DNA of 13,342 nucleotides from a bacterium (GTDB lineage Bacteria > Bacillota_I > Bacilli_A > RF39 > UBA660). Of this stretch, positions 13,280 through 13,342 are shown piece by piece. The stretch lies in contig JAQXHT010000052.1 in the NCBI GenBank assembly GCA_029007415.1, forward strand, positions 1 through 13,342, written 5' to 3'. How positions within the stretch are numbered: the stretch's first letter is position 1; each line of letters begins with the position of its first letter. The translations under genes and the position numbers were made by a program. The notes under the pieces were generated by a model, which searched no databases, was not told the origin of the DNA, and saw nothing but the letters and a program-made list of their open reading frames with translations.

Positions 13280-13308
13280 AATCTAACACATATAAAAAAG
13301 AAGAGCAA
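13280..13308 (-). promoter_or_regulatory. Weak candidate promoter for the Rpn gene
   Basis: On the minus strand TTGCTC (13303-13308), a 17-bp spacer and TGT-TAGATT (extended -10, hexamer 13280-13285). If used, the RNA would begin near 13274, at the foot of the Shine-Dalgarno hairpin. Matches are imperfect. Confidence 0.3.
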
Positions 13309-13341
13309 ATACCGAATTTTTAAAATTCACCCTTCTTTTTT
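13294..13341. terminator. Inverted repeat at the window edge, possible bidirectional terminator
   Basis: AAAAAAGAAG (13294-13303) and CTTCTTTTTT (13332-13341) are perfect arms. Between them GAATT/AATTC (13314-13318, 13324-13328) forms an inner stem. Either strand ends in a T run, so it could end a gene outside the window on the right. The repeat runs to the last base but one, so its full extent is unknown. Confidence 0.5.
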
Positions 13342-13342
13342 G

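Overview
The window reads as chromosomal DNA from a very AT-rich, walled, Gram-positive bacterium of the phylum Bacillota. The wall-enzyme repertoire and the Rpn-type gene resemble uncultured host-associated Bacilli such as the RF39-like gut lineages; that placement is inference. The standard bacterial code fits: tryptophan is TGG throughout, and the glucosaminidase gene ends in TGA at its natural C-terminus, so this is not a Mycoplasma-type code. Shine-Dalgarno sites are strong (AGGAGG and variants) and intrinsic terminators are common. No tRNA, rRNA, CRISPR array or insertion sequence was seen.

Layout. (1) 1-484, minus strand: a GNAT acetyltransferase gene that appears decayed at its 3' end. 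(2) 671-3893, minus: a two-gene operon of an AAA_14/DUF4143 ATPase followed by a large SEC-C zinc-motif protein. It has a near-consensus promoter overlapped by a perfect inverted repeat, and a terminator. (3) 3941-8814, minus: a tightly packed four-gene envelope operon: a secreted dockerin-bearing N-acetylglucosaminidase, a membrane-anchored protein with a cohesin-like domain, a small membrane coiled-coil protein, and a membrane-anchored phosphodiester glycosidase (NAGPA family). (4) 8877-11041, plus: divergently transcribed, a LytR-CpsA-Psr (LCP) wall-polymer ligase carrying a C-terminal PASTA-like domain. (5) 11047-11923, plus: a Rossmann-fold methyltransferase-like protein. (6) 11904-13342, minus: an Rpn-family (PD-(D/E)XK) nuclease/putative transposase gene, followed by a second, truncated copy of its 3' end that can encode an 88-residue C-terminal protein.

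How the genes work together. Regions 3 and 4 share one 170-bp divergent control region and form a cell-envelope module. The simplest reading is that the glucosaminidase is exported and held at the membrane by its dockerin binding the cohesin-like domain encoded by the next gene. The coiled-coil protein and the phosphodiester glycosidase would sit in the same membrane neighbourhood. The divergent LCP-PASTA protein would attach the glycopolymers that these enzymes trim around.

The second notable system is the Rpn locus. A candidate intragenic start and a separate duplicated gene both yield the C-terminal domain alone. This recalls the reported E. coli rpn arrangement, in which a short C-terminal form restrains the full-length nuclease. 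The full-length gene also seems to start at a rare ATT codon behind a strong Shine-Dalgarno site that is itself folded into a hairpin.
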